DNA of 64,000 nucleotides from Ensifer adhaerens. Its GTDB lineage: Bacteria; Pseudomonadota; Alphaproteobacteria; Rhizobiales; Rhizobiaceae. Under the pieces are notes generated by a model. That model saw only the letters and a program-made list of their open reading frames with translations, was not told the origin of the DNA and made no database searches. The stretch covers positions 682,001 to 746,000 of the forward strand of contig NZ_CP015882.1 in assembly GCF_000697965.2 (NCBI RefSeq), read 5' to 3'. This document shows positions 42,047 through 51,389 of this stretch, piece by piece (position 1 is the stretch's first letter; each line of letters starts with the position of its first letter). Both the position numbers and the translations under genes were made by a program.

Positions 42047-45000
42047 ATGTCCGCCACCGCAACCAGAAGATCGAGCTTGAGTTCGCGCTCGTTCCGCGCG
42101 CTTTTGGGCCTAGAAGCGGGCGTGGCCCTCGGCCTGGCAGGCACCCTCTTCTTTTTTGTCGCAAGCAGCGTCGTTGCCTATCTCAACCTGGAGGCCCTGC
42201 AACGGGGCAACGAGAGGATTGTACAAACCCACGTTGCCATTGTTTCTCTCGACGAACTGCTGTCGCTTGTTCAGGATGCCGAGACCGGTCAGCGTGGGTT
42301 TTTGTTGACCAATAGTGGGGGCTACCTTGCCCCCTACAACGCGGCAGTTCGCGCCATTCGGCCAAAACTCGATCAGATCGGTCAACTGACTGCGAGCAAT
42401 CCGGGCCAAAGTCAGCGGCTGGTGGCTCTCAGGCAACATGTGGACGCCAAGCTCGCGGAACTCGGGGCGACCATCGATCGGAGACGGGCCGACGGTCTTG
42501 AGGCGGCGATTGCGATGGTAAACTCCGATCGCGGCAAGATCGAAATGGATGCCGTCCGCGCGCAGATTGCGGCCATGTCGGGCGCTGAGCTGGAAGTGCG
42601 CCTTGATCGATTGGCCGAAATGGAGAATGCGCAGAAGACTGCGCGGCTCAGCACTCTCCTTTCTGGTCTTCTCGGAATTGCTTTGACCGCAGCAATCGCC
42701 CTCCTCATTCGCAAGGCCACGATCGTCCGCCGAAGGGATGAATGGCTTCAGGCTGGTCAGGTCGGGTTGGCGTCGGCGATGATGGGCGATCAGTCGATCG
42801 AGCAGCTGAGCAAAAGTATTCTCGACTTCCTGGCGCCTTACGCAGGCGCCATTGCCGGTGCGATCTTCATTCGCGGTGATGGTTCGTTCCAGCGGGCTTG
42901 TAGTCGTGGCGTTCCGCCCGAGGCGAACTTGCCAATGACGGTTCGACCCCGCGAAGGCCTCTTGGGTCAAGCGGTTGCGGAAGGGGGTTCAATCGTCGTC
43001 GACGATGTCCCGGATGGTTACCTGGCCTTCGGTTCCGGGCTTGGGATGGACAAACCACGCCATCTCGCGATCCAGACCGGAAAGGTCGATGGTTCAGTGA
43101 ATTCGGTGATCGAGCTCGGCTTTCTTGGGCCAATCGACGAGACCATCGTCACCTTTCTTGACCGCGCATCGGAGGCTATCGCGATTGCCGTGAAGGCAGC
43201 GACCTATCGCGGCCAGCTTCACGACCTGCTGGAGGAAACGCAACGGCAGTCCGAAGAGTTGCAAACGCAAAGCGAGGAGCTGCGCGTTTCAAACGAAGAG
43301 CTTGAAGAGCAGGGGCGGGCGCTGAAGGAATCTCAGGCGCACCTCGAGCAGCAGCAAATTGAACTTGAGCAGACCAATGCTCAGCTGGAAACACAAGCCC
43401 AGCGGCTTGAGGCTCAGCGCGACGAGCTGGAGCGCGCGAACGTATCGATATCGGCCAAGGCGAAGGAACTAGAGCAGGCAAGCCAATACAAATCCGACTT
43501 CCTTGCCAATATGTCCCACGAGTTGCGCACGCCGCTGAACTCTTCCTTGATTTTGGCCAAGCTGCTTGCGGACAATCCCGACGAAAACCTGACTGAGGAG
43601 CAGGTGAAGTTTGCCAAGACGATCCAATCCTCGGGCAATGATCTCTTGAACCTGATCAACGATATTCTCGATCTCTCCAAGATCGAGGCCGGGCATGTCG
43701 AAATCCGGCCGGAAACCGTTTCGCTCGAGCGACTGGCCGGCAACCTTCGTCAGGTGTTTCTGCCGCTGGCGACCGAGAAGAAACTCGGGTTTTCCGTTGA
43801 ACTTGCTGAGGAATGTCCGCTCACTATCGAGACCGATCCGTTGCGGCTTGAACAAATTCTCAAGAACTTGCTTTCAAATGCGATCAAGTTCACCGAGACC
43901 GGCAAGGTCACCTTGGTGATTGGTTCGGTTGGCGAGGGCAAGGTTAGCTTCTCCGTCAGCGACACCGGAATCGGAATTGCACAGGAACATCAGCGGGCGA
44001 TCTTCGATGCCTTCCACCAGGCCGATGGCACAATCAGCCGTAAGTATGGCGGCACCGGGCTCGGCCTTTCCATCTCTCGGCAACTGGCGCGGCTTTTGGG
44101 CGGAACGATCGTGCTTCAAAGCCAGGCGGGACGGGGTAGTACGTTTACCGTTACCATCGGGGAACGGTTCGATGTGGCCAAGCCGACAGCTCTTGCGCCA
44201 AGTCCAGGAACGCTCGCAACGACGGTCACGGCGCAAAAGGCAGGTACGGTTACGCCCAGGCCGATCCGCCGGATCGACGACGACCGAGATGTTCTGACAA
44301 ATACAAAACGCGTGCTGCTGGTAATCGAAGATGATGACACTTTTGCCGGCATCGTGCGTGATCTGTCGCGGGAAATGGGCTTCCAGGCAATTGTCGCGGC
44401 AACCGCCGAAGAGGCGCTTTTGCTTGCGAAGGAATTCATGCCAAGCGCCGTCGTGCTCGATATAGGGTTGCCGGACCAATCGGGCCTCGCCGTCCTCGAC
44501 CGGCTGAAGCATGATGTCTTGACCCGTCATATCCCGATCCATGTCGTGTCGGGGAGCGATCACGCCGAGAGTGCCTACTCTCTCGGGGCTGCCGGTTATG
44601 CCATCAAGCCCGTCAATCGAGAAGAACTGTTGAAGGTTCTGCAAAAGCTCGAGGCGCGGTTTACGAAACAAATGCATCGCGTCCTGGTCGTCGAGGACGA
44701 TCCGGTGCAGCGCGAAGCGGTGGCAAAACTGATCGGCACCCAGGACGTCGAGACGGTGACCGCCAGCACCGCCGCCGAATGCCTTGACCTCCTGAAGCAC
44801 CAGACTTTCGACTGCATGGTGCTTGACCTGTCGTTGCCTGACGCGTCGGGATATTCGTTGCTGGAGACGTTGAGCTCACAGAGCGCTTATGCCTTCCCGC
44901 CTGTCATCGTCTATACTGGACGCGAACTCTCGGCGGATGACGAGCAGAAGTTGAGGCGCTTCTCGAAGTCGATCATCATCAAGGGGGCAAAATCCCCCGA

Positions 45001-45493
45001 GCGACTGCTCGATGAAGTGAGCCTGTTCCTGCATCAGGTGATATCGGAACTGCCGGACGAACAGCAAAAGATGATCCGCAAGGCGCGCAACCGCGATGCG
45101 CTGTTGGAGGGGCGTCGCATTCTCGTGGTGGAAGATGATATCCGAAACGTCTACGCGCTAACCAACATTCTTGAACCGCGCGGTGCGATCGTCGAGATCG
45201 CGCGCAACGGCCGCGAGGCACTGGAGGTTCTCGAAAAAGCTTCATCTGGCCCCGGGCGCCCGATTGAGCTCGTGCTGATGGACGTCATGATGCCTGTGAT
45301 GGATGGTTTGGTCGCGACCGCTGAAATCCGAAGGAACCCGACTTGGAAGAAGTTGCCGATCATTGCGCTGACCGCCAAGGCAATGCCGGACGATCAGGAG
45401 CGCTGCATTGAGGCTGGGGCGAATGATTACATGGCCAAGCCGCTGGACGTCGACAGGCTGCTGTCGCTGGTGCGTGTATGGATGCCCAAATGA
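42047..45493 (+). CDS. CHASE3-GAF hybrid histidine kinase with three receivers
   Basis: 1148 residues. Membrane helix about 23-45, periplasmic CHASE3 (about 50-200, DAETGQRGFLLTNSGGYLAP), second helix about 205-222, GAF (about 240-395), long coiled coil (about 395-480, QRQSEELQTQSEELRVSNEE), HisKA with His491 (LANMSHELRTPLNS), HATPase (NLLSNAIKFTETG, DTGIGI, GGTGLGLSISRQL), then three receivers with acceptor Asp at 805 (VVLDIGLPD), 927 (MVLDLSLPD) and 1079 (VLMDVMMPV). ATG 42047 has CGGAG at 5-6 nt. First gene of a four-gene operon; its stop overlaps cheR. A membrane sensor for an unknown periplasmic signal. Confidence 0.93.
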   Translation: MSATATRRSSLSSRSFRALLGLEAGVALGLAGTLFFFVASSVVAYLNLEALQRGNERIVQTHVAIVSLDELLSLVQDAETGQRGFLLTNSGGYLAPYNAAVRAIRPKLDQIGQLTASNPGQSQRLVALRQHVDAKLAELGATIDRRRADGLEAAIAMVNSDRGKIEMDAVRAQIAAMSGAELEVRLDRLAEMENAQKTARLSTLLSGLLGIALTAAIALLIRKATIVRRRDEWLQAGQVGLASAMMGDQSIEQLSKSILDFLAPYAGAIAGAIFIRGDGSFQRACSRGVPPEANLPMTVRPREGLLGQAVAEGGSIVVDDVPDGYLAFGSGLGMDKPRHLAIQTGKVDGSVNSVIELGFLGPIDETIVTFLDRASEAIAIAVKAATYRGQLHDLLEETQRQSEELQTQSEELRVSNEELEEQGRALKESQAHLEQQQIELEQTNAQLETQAQRLEAQRDELERANVSISAKAKELEQASQYKSDFLANMSHELRTPLNSSLILAKLLADNPDENLTEEQVKFAKTIQSSGNDLLNLINDILDLSKIEAGHVEIRPETVSLERLAGNLRQVFLPLATEKKLGFSVELAEECPLTIETDPLRLEQILKNLLSNAIKFTETGKVTLVIGSVGEGKVSFSVSDTGIGIAQEHQRAIFDAFHQADGTISRKYGGTGLGLSISRQLARLLGGTIVLQSQAGRGSTFTVTIGERFDVAKPTALAPSPGTLATTVTAQKAGTVTPRPIRRIDDDRDVLTNTKRVLLVIEDDDTFAGIVRDLSREMGFQAIVAATAEEALLLAKEFMPSAVVLDIGLPDQSGLAVLDRLKHDVLTRHIPIHVVSGSDHAESAYSLGAAGYAIKPVNREELLKVLQKLEARFTKQMHRVLVVEDDPVQREAVAKLIGTQDVETVTASTAAECLDLLKHQTFDCMVLDLSLPDASGYSLLETLSSQSAYAFPPVIVYTGRELSADDEQKLRRFSKSIIIKGAKSPERLLDEVSLFLHQVISELPDEQQKMIRKARNRDALLEGRRILVVEDDIRNVYALTNILEPRGAIVEIARNGREALEVLEKASSGPGRPIELVLMDVMMPVMDGLVATAEIRRNPTWKKLPIIALTAKAMPDDQERCIEAGANDYMAKPLDVDRLLSLVRVWMPK

Positions 45494-46329
45494 GCGAAGC
45501 CACCGCCGTTGAAAAGGTAGAAGACATCGAAATCCGGTTGCTGCTGGAAGCACTGTTTCTCAAATACCACTATGACTTTCGCAACTATGCGATGGCCTCG
45601 ATCAAGCGCCGCCTGAAAAAGGCGCGCGAACAACTGGGGTTCGATACTTTCTCGGCGATGCAGGAGGGACTTCTGCACGATCAGGCAATGCTGCCGCAAT
45701 TGCTGCGTTTTCTGACCGTCCAAGTGAGCGAGATGTTTCGCGATCCGAGTTACTTCCAGGCGATCCGGGAAAAGGTCGTTCCCCACTTGAGGACCTACCC
45801 TTCCTTGAAGGTGTGGATTGCTGGCTGCAGCAGCGGCGAGGAGCTTTATTCGCTGGTTATCCTGTTTCGCGAAGAAGGCCTCGAAGATCGAACGATCTTC
45901 TATGCCACTGACATCAGTCATGAAGCGCTGGAGGCGGCCGAGGCCGGCGTCTATGCACTCGACAGGATACAGCTTTTCACCGAGAACCATCGCAAATCGG
46001 GTGGAAAATCATCGTTGTCGGACTACTATCAGGCGGCATACGGCAAGGCGCTGTTCGATAAGACCTTGCGCCGCCATGTCGTGTTTTCGGATCACAGCCT
46101 GGTGACCGACGCCGTTTTTGCAGAAATGCACCTCATATCGTGCCGAAACGTCATGATTTACTTCGACCGCGCGCTTCAGGACCGCGCGGTGGGTCTTTTC
46201 AAGGACTCGCTCGCTCGCAAAGGTTTCCTCGGGCTCGGCGCCAAGGAGAATTTGCGCTTTTCCCTTCATGCCGATGCGTTCACGGATTTCGTGCGTGAGG
46301 AGAAGATCTACCAAAGGCGTGTCGAATGA
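45490..46329 (+). CDS. cheR: CheR-type protein-glutamate methyltransferase
   Basis: 279 residues. N-terminal helical domain (DFRNYAMASIKRRLKKAREQ) and SAM-binding domain (LKVWIAGCSSGEELYSLVIL, FYATDISHEALEAAEAGVYA, AEMHLISCRNVMIYFDRAL). It methylates glutamates, normally in chemoreceptors using SAM. ATG 45490 overlaps the kinase TGA (ATGA); an in-frame ATG at 45478 is also possible. No chemoreceptor gene is present in the window, so the target may be the kinase coiled coil or a distant receptor (inference). Confidence 0.92.
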   Translation: MSEATAVEKVEDIEIRLLLEALFLKYHYDFRNYAMASIKRRLKKAREQLGFDTFSAMQEGLLHDQAMLPQLLRFLTVQVSEMFRDPSYFQAIREKVVPHLRTYPSLKVWIAGCSSGEELYSLVILFREEGLEDRTIFYATDISHEALEAAEAGVYALDRIQLFTENHRKSGGKSSLSDYYQAAYGKALFDKTLRRHVVFSDHSLVTDAVFAEMHLISCRNVMIYFDRALQDRAVGLFKDSLARKGFLGLGAKENLRFSLHADAFTDFVREEKIYQRRVE

Positions 46330-46892
46330 CGCCAGCAAAAGCTCAAGCGGTGATCATTGGCGCTTCGGCGGGGGCTGTCGAAGCACTTTCGGCAATCCTG
46401 CCGGCGTTGCCGCGAAGCTTCCCGTTGCCCGTGATCGTGGTCGTTCACGTTCCATCCGACAGGCCGAGCCTTATGGTCGACCTGTTTCGTGCAAAGTGCC
46501 GGTTGCCTGTCGAGGAGGCCGAGGACAAACAGTCGCTCGAGGCCGGCACGATCTATTTTGCACCGCCGGACTATCATCTGCTCGTTGAAACGGACAGGAA
46601 CCTGTCCCTTTCCTCTGATGAGCCTGTCCTCTTCTCACGCCCGTCAATCGACATACTTTTCGAAAGTGCTGCCGATGCCTTCGGGCCGGATCTTATCGCG
46701 ATTGTCCTGACCGGCGCCAACCGAGATGGGGCAGACGGCCTGGCGGCTGTCCACAATGCAGGCGGAACGGTGATCGTGCAAAACCCCGAAGGCGCTCACG
46801 CTCGCGCCATGCCGGAAGCTGCAATCCAATCATGCCCGAGCGCCCTCGTCCTGTCGCTCGATGCCATTGCCGAATACTTGAAAGAGGTCTGA
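46326..46892 (+). CDS. cheB: CheB-type methylesterase lacking a receiver domain
   Basis: 188 residues: only the catalytic domain. Ser in IIGASAGAVEAL, His in VVVHVPSD, Asp in LTGANRDGADGLAAV; FAPPDYHLLVE is conserved. Classical CheB has an N-terminal receiver; here it is absent, and receivers are supplied by the neighbouring kinase genes. It hydrolyses glutamyl methyl esters or deamidates Gln. ATG 46326 overlaps the cheR stop (ATGA), so translation is coupled. Confidence 0.92.
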   Translation: MTPAKAQAVIIGASAGAVEALSAILPALPRSFPLPVIVVVHVPSDRPSLMVDLFRAKCRLPVEEAEDKQSLEAGTIYFAPPDYHLLVETDRNLSLSSDEPVLFSRPSIDILFESAADAFGPDLIAIVLTGANRDGADGLAAVHNAGGTVIVQNPEGAHARAMPEAAIQSCPSALVLSLDAIAEYLKEV

Positions 46893-46900
46893 GAACAACT

Positions 46901-47959
46901 ATGGAGCCCGTCCCGTTTCTACTGGTCGATGACCTCGAGGAAAATCTCATATCGCTGGAGGCACTGCTCCGCCGAGACGATCGCCTTCTCATGAAGGCGC
47001 GGTCCGGCGATCAGGCGCTTGAGATCCTGCTTCGACAAGACGTGGCGCTCGCGCTTGTCGACGTTCAGATGCCGGGTCTGGACGGTTTCGAACTTGCCGA
47101 GTTGATGCGCGGCAACGAACGCACGCGACACATTCCCATCATCTTTGTGACGGCGGGTATTGCAGACGGCCGACGCCGTTTTCGCGGCTACGAGGCTGGC
47201 GCGGTGGACTTCATCCAAAAGCCGATTGAACCGGACGTTCTGTCAAGCAAAGTCGACGTGTTCTTCGAACTGTACCGGCAAAGGCAGCAACTCGCCGCTC
47301 AACGAGATGAACTCGCTGCCCAGGCGCAGGCGCTTAAGCAGGCAGCAGAGCACAAGGATATTCTGCTGCGGGAAATCAATCACCGCATCAAGAACCTGTT
47401 CAGCCTCACCGCCGGGTTGATCTCGGTGAGCGCCAGGCAAGCCACAACCGTTTCCGATCTAGAGGCTGATCTACGGTCGCGGCTACACGCACTGTCTCGC
47501 GCCCACGAACTTACGCTGCCCGACCTTGTCGGGGAGGACGATCGCGGAGATATTGCGACGACGGTTGTGGCTCTGTTGAAGGCGATCGTTGCGCCACACG
47601 ACCACGCTCACGGCTCTCGAATCCTGATCTCCGGAACGGACGCTCCCCTCGGCGACAAGGCACTGACGTCAATGGCGCTCCTTCTGCACGAACTGACCAC
47701 CAACGCTGTCAAGTATGGTGCCCTTTCCGGCCCTGCGGGGCAATTGAGCATCGACCTTTCGACTTTCGACGAAGAACTTCACGTCAAGTGGAGTGAACAC
47801 GGATCACATCCGTTGTCCCAGAGCTCCGAAAGGACGGGATTTGGAACAACGTTGGAGAAAGCGGCAATCTTGGGATTGAACGGATCGCTGGCGCGAAATT
47901 GGCGGACAGATGGGCTTTGTCTGGCGCTCCGCATCCCGCTAGCTAGTTTAAAAAACTGA
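46901..47959 (+). CDS. Receiver-HWE histidine kinase
   Basis: 352 residues. Receiver about 5-120 with Asp54 (LALVDVQMPGLDGFE) and DFIQKPIEPD; coiled-coil linker (RQQLAAQRDELAAQAQALKQ); HWE kinase with His161 (LREINHRIKNLFSLTAGLIS), HELTTNAVKYGAL and VKWSEHG. ATG 46901 lies 8 bp after the cheB stop; the open frame starts at 46832 inside cheB, but the receiver begins only at MEPVPFLLVDD. It probably accepts a phosphoryl group from the hybrid kinase and passes it through its own HWE domain to an unknown regulator, possibly the PhyR-like protein (inference). Confidence 0.9.
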   Translation: MEPVPFLLVDDLEENLISLEALLRRDDRLLMKARSGDQALEILLRQDVALALVDVQMPGLDGFELAELMRGNERTRHIPIIFVTAGIADGRRRFRGYEAGAVDFIQKPIEPDVLSSKVDVFFELYRQRQQLAAQRDELAAQAQALKQAAEHKDILLREINHRIKNLFSLTAGLISVSARQATTVSDLEADLRSRLHALSRAHELTLPDLVGEDDRGDIATTVVALLKAIVAPHDHAHGSRILISGTDAPLGDKALTSMALLLHELTTNAVKYGALSGPAGQLSIDLSTFDEELHVKWSEHGSHPLSQSSERTGFGTTLEKAAILGLNGSLARNWRTDGLCLALRIPLASLKN

Positions 47960-48384
47960 TCGGTCCCCGCAAGGACGCTTGACGCACTTTTGTTTGTGGT
48001 GTGCTGGCATAAAGCTGCTAATCGAGCAGTTTACCGGGGTTAGTGCCCATTCCCGGTTGCTCCTAAAATCGGTACTCGCCGACGTCCCATTTAATAGGTT
48101 AATCGCTCATTCTATAAGGGCGCGCGACCAGAGATATTCATTCGCCCTGCGGACAGGACTCGACGCTGCTCGGGCTTGAATTCCGGTCTGCCTGCCACAC
48201 CTAAACTTTACCCGGGCCTGCGGAAATATAAACGCTCATTGTCGCAGTCCCTATCGAAACCGAGCCCGTACGGGCTCGTCCCAGCGGGGCGCATATGAGC
48301 CAACGTGAACCTGCCGACGACACGCCCTGGATTAAGAAGGCCGACGAGTTGGAGGCGCTGTTCCAATTGACGGACGGACTATAC
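47960..48384. other. Intergenic stretch up to the Tn3 element
   Basis: 425 bp. Holds a perfect palindrome at 48261-48278. A 38-codon frame starts at 48295 (MSQREPADDTPWIKKADELE), runs into the transposon inverted repeat and stops at 48411; it could be the 5' remnant of a gene cut by the insertion, but the rest was not found on the other side. Confidence 0.5.
48261..48278. promoter_or_regulatory. 18-bp perfect palindrome
   Basis: CGAGCCCGTACGGGCTCG reads the same on both strands. No T-tract follows. It may be a dimeric-regulator operator or a chance hairpin. Confidence 0.4.
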
Positions 48385-48422
48385 GGGGCTCCGTGGGAAT
48401 CTCTGCAATAGCACCCGTTAAG
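48385..48422 (+). repeat. 38-bp terminal inverted repeat of the Tn3 element (left)
   Basis: Begins GGGGCTCCGTGGGAATCTCT and ends CCCGTTAAG; correct length and GGGG start for Tn3-family ends. Confidence 0.7.
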
Positions 48423-48920
48423 GGAATTGGAAGTTCTTTGGATTGAAGCGGTTGGTTCGAATTGGCCTGAAGCGTTCAAGGGGTCTGTCAATTTCGTTCC
48501 AGAGATAGTCGCCGGTGAGCGCGATATGCGCCCATGGAAGCGGTGCGACCTGGGAGAGAAGATCGTCTGGAATGGCGATGCCTTGGCCGCGCACGTAATC
48601 GACGGCTCGGCTGAGATAAACCGTGTTCCACAGGATGATCGCGTTGACGACGAGGTTGAGGCCGGAAGCCCGGTAGGCCATGGTTTCAGCGACGCGATTG
48701 CGCAGCTCACCAAGCTGGTGGAGAAAGACGGCGCGGGCAAGGGCATGACGGCTTTCCCCTTTGTTGAGGATGGCGTGCGATCTGCGTCGCAGCTTCGTGT
48801 CGAGCAACCAGTCGCAGATGAAGATCGAGCGCTCGATGCGGCCCATTTCGCGCAGCGCCTGATTGAGCCGGTTTTGCCGGGGCGACGCGGCAAGTTTCTT
48901 GAGGATCACCGACGGCGGCA

Positions 48921-48927
48921 CCAGACC
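48921..48927 (+). repeat. 7-bp target-site duplication (left copy; right copy at 51536-51542)
   Basis: CCAGACC flanks the IS on both sides. Confidence 0.8.
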
Positions 48928-48932
48928 TGCGG

Positions 48933-49024
48933 ATTCCGATCTGAAGCCGGCCACCATTCCGATCAAAATCCGGCCATCGTTCCGATTTGAAGCCGGCCAC
49001 GATTCCAATCAAAGACCGGCCGGT
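48933..49024 (+). repeat. Four tandem 23-bp repeats at the left end of the IS21 element
   Basis: Units begin at 48933, 48956, 48979 and 49002, each near ATTCCGATCTGAAGCCGGCC. Similar units in inverted orientation are at about 51453-51530. They are likely IstA-binding sites. Confidence 0.8.
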
Positions 49025-49095
49025 TTCCGGCTCTGAAGATACCCCTTGGGTCAGCAACTTTGGCATCAAGCCTCCCGGTACACGAGGAGAGTTTG

Positions 49096-50631
49096 ATGCC
49101 AGCGAAGAGAAGGCTGACCATGCGACAATTACGACAGATGCTCCGGCTTGCCGGAAGCGGGACAAGCAGCCGAGAGATTGCGGTGATCCTCGGCGTTGCC
49201 CGCAGCACCGTCCAGGATAACCTGAAGCGGGCTGCGATGGCAGGGTTGAGCTGGCCATTGCCGGGAGAGCTGACAGACGATGCTCTTGAGTCTCGGCTTT
49301 TCGCCCGCGCCGGCGTCAAGCAGGGCCAACGGCGACGTCACGAGCCGAACTGGGCACAGCTCTCTATCGAATTGAAGAAGCCCGGCGTGACACTGCTGAT
49401 CCTGTGGGAGGAATATCGCAGCGTCCATCCCGATGGTTATGGCTATAGCCGTTTCTGCGAGCTGTTCCGCGGGTTCGAGCAGCGCCTTTCGCCGACGATG
49501 CGCCAGGAGCATGCGGCCGGCGACAAGGTCTTCGTCGACTATTCCGGTAAGAGGGTGCCGATCGTCGATCGCAAGACTGGCGAAGTCCGCGAGGCGGAGC
49601 TGTTCCTTGGCGTGCTCGGCGCATCGAGCTACACCTTCGCCGAGGTGACCTGGACCCAGACCTTACCGGACTGGGTCGGCTCACATGTGCGCATGTTCGC
49701 CTTCTTCGGCGGTGTGCCCCGCCTGGTCGTGCCCGACAATCTGAAGTCCGGCGTCAGCCGCGCCAGCTTCTACGATCCCGAGATCAACCGCAGTTACGGC
49801 ATGATGGCGTCCCACTATGGTGTCGGCGTTCTGCCGGCCCGACCGCGACGCCCGAAGGACAAAGCGAAGGTCGAGAACGGCATGCGCTTCGCCCAGAGTT
49901 GCCTTCTCGGCCGCTTGCGCAAACAGACGTTCTTCTCGCTCGCCGAGGCCAATGCCGCAATCGCCGACGTGCTGGAGCGCATCAACAATCATGTCATGCG
50001 CCGGTTGGGTGTCAGCCGCCGCCATCTCTTCGAGACGGTCGAACGCGCGGCGCTCGCAAGCTTGCCCGCCGAGGAGTACGAGTTCGCCGAATGGCGCTTT
50101 GCGCGGGTCTCGACGGATTACCATGCCGAGTTCAGGAGCTTCTTCTATTCCGTCCCGCACGCGCTCATTCGTCAGCAGGTCGATATCCGGGCGACCGCGC
50201 GAATGATCGAGATCTTCCATCGCGGCAAACGCGTCGCGGTCCATCAGCGCCGCTATGGCGGGCCGCGCTATGGAACAGACCCCGCGCACATGCCGAGCTC
50301 CCACCGCCGATACGCCGAATGGACGCCGGAGCGCTTCCGGCGCTGGGGCGCGTCCATCGGTCCGCAGACCGAAGGGCTGATCGTCGCCATTCTCGCCAGC
50401 CGGCCACATCCCGAGCAAGGCTTCAGAACATGCCTCGGCATCCTGCGCCTCTATCGCGACCTCGGCCGCGAGCGCGCCGAGGTCGTTTCGGCACGGGCCG
50501 TCGAGATCGGCGGCCTGACCTGCAAGACGATTGCCTCGCTCATCGCAACCCACAAGGCCCCCAGACATTCCACCGAACCCGCCGCCGTCATGGAACACGC
50601 CAATCTGCGTGGCCCCGGCTACTTCCATTGA
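49096..50631 (+). CDS. istA: IS21-family transposase IstA
   Basis: 511 residues. N-terminal HTH (LRQMLRLAGSGTSSREIAVI, LGVARSTVQDNLKRAAMAGL), DDE catalytic core with Asp in VFVDYSGKRVPI, Asp in RLVVPDNLKSGV and Glu in KAKVENGMRFAQ, then a C-terminal domain (HKAPRHSTEPAA). ATG 49096 has GAGGAG at about 5 nt; the open frame extends to 49060, but that is leader. Full length for the family, no frameshift; istB follows 14 bp later. Confidence 0.95.
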   Translation: MPAKRRLTMRQLRQMLRLAGSGTSSREIAVILGVARSTVQDNLKRAAMAGLSWPLPGELTDDALESRLFARAGVKQGQRRRHEPNWAQLSIELKKPGVTLLILWEEYRSVHPDGYGYSRFCELFRGFEQRLSPTMRQEHAAGDKVFVDYSGKRVPIVDRKTGEVREAELFLGVLGASSYTFAEVTWTQTLPDWVGSHVRMFAFFGGVPRLVVPDNLKSGVSRASFYDPEINRSYGMMASHYGVGVLPARPRRPKDKAKVENGMRFAQSCLLGRLRKQTFFSLAEANAAIADVLERINNHVMRRLGVSRRHLFETVERAALASLPAEEYEFAEWRFARVSTDYHAEFRSFFYSVPHALIRQQVDIRATARMIEIFHRGKRVAVHQRRYGGPRYGTDPAHMPSSHRRYAEWTPERFRRWGASIGPQTEGLIVAILASRPHPEQGFRTCLGILRLYRDLGRERAEVVSARAVEIGGLTCKTIASLIATHKAPRHSTEPAAVMEHANLRGPGYFH

Positions 50632-50645
50632 GGAGACACCTGATA

Positions 50646-51389
50646 ATGCTGACCAATCCCACCATCGACATGCTGCGCGAACTCGGCCTGACAGGCATGG
50701 CCAGCGCCTATCAGGAGCTCGAGGCGCAGCCGGAAGCCAGACACCTCGAGCATGGCGAATGGCTCGCTCTGCTGCTCGAACGCGAGGCGACCACGCGCCG
50801 CCAGAAGCGCTTCGAGGCAAGGGCTCGCGCCGCGAGGCTGCGCCATGATGCCCAGATCGAGAACATCGACTTCCGCGCCGCCTGCGGCCTCGATCGCAAT
50901 CTCGTCCTGAAGCTCGCCAACTGCGACTGGATCAGGCAACACCATAGCCTCTTGCTGATCGGACCCGCCGGCGTCGGCAAGAGCTGGCTGGCCTGCGCGC
51001 TCGGACACAAGGCATGCCGCGAGGACTTCTCCGTCGCCTATCATCGCCTGCCCAGGCTGTTCGCCACCCTTGCGCTGGCGCGCGGCGACGGCCGATATCC
51101 CAAGGTCCTCAAGGCGCTCGCCAGAACCGACCTGCTCATCCTCGACGACTGGGGTCCGGAGAAGCTCAACGACGAGCAGCGGCGCGATCTCCTGGAGATC
51201 GTCGAGGACCGCTACGAGAAGCGATCCACCATCGTCACCAGCCAGGTGCCCGTCGATCACTGGTATGACATGATCGGCAATCCTACGATCGCCGATGCAA
51301 TCCTCGACCGCCTTGTCCACAACGCCTACCGCATCGAACTGCACGGCGAGAGCTTGCGAAAGCAGCGTCAAACACCATCCGCCGCTTGA
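50646..51389 (+). CDS. istB: IS21-family helper ATPase IstB
   Basis: 247 residues: MLTNPTIDMLRELGLTGMAS, Walker A LLIGPAGVGKSWLACAL, Walker B DLLILDDWGPEKL, then IVTSQVPVDHWYDMIGNPTI and ADAILDRLVHNAYRIELHGE. DnaA-like AAA+ ATPase that selects target DNA for IstA. ATG 50646 with GGAG just upstream (ATTGAGGAGACACCTGATA). The open frame extends into istA in another frame (49899), which is a shadow. Confidence 0.95.
   Translation: MLTNPTIDMLRELGLTGMASAYQELEAQPEARHLEHGEWLALLLEREATTRRQKRFEARARAARLRHDAQIENIDFRAACGLDRNLVLKLANCDWIRQHHSLLLIGPAGVGKSWLACALGHKACREDFSVAYHRLPRLFATLALARGDGRYPKVLKALARTDLLILDDWGPEKLNDEQRRDLLEIVEDRYEKRSTIVTSQVPVDHWYDMIGNPTIADAILDRLVHNAYRIELHGESLRKQRQTPSAA

Noticed and set aside
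48295..48411. 38-codon frame running into the Tn3 left end
   Set aside because: It could be a 5' remnant of an interrupted gene, but its continuation was not found beyond the right end and no SD stands out.
49681..50820. 379-codon minus-strand open frame
   Set aside because: Antisense to istA; shadow of a high-GC gene.
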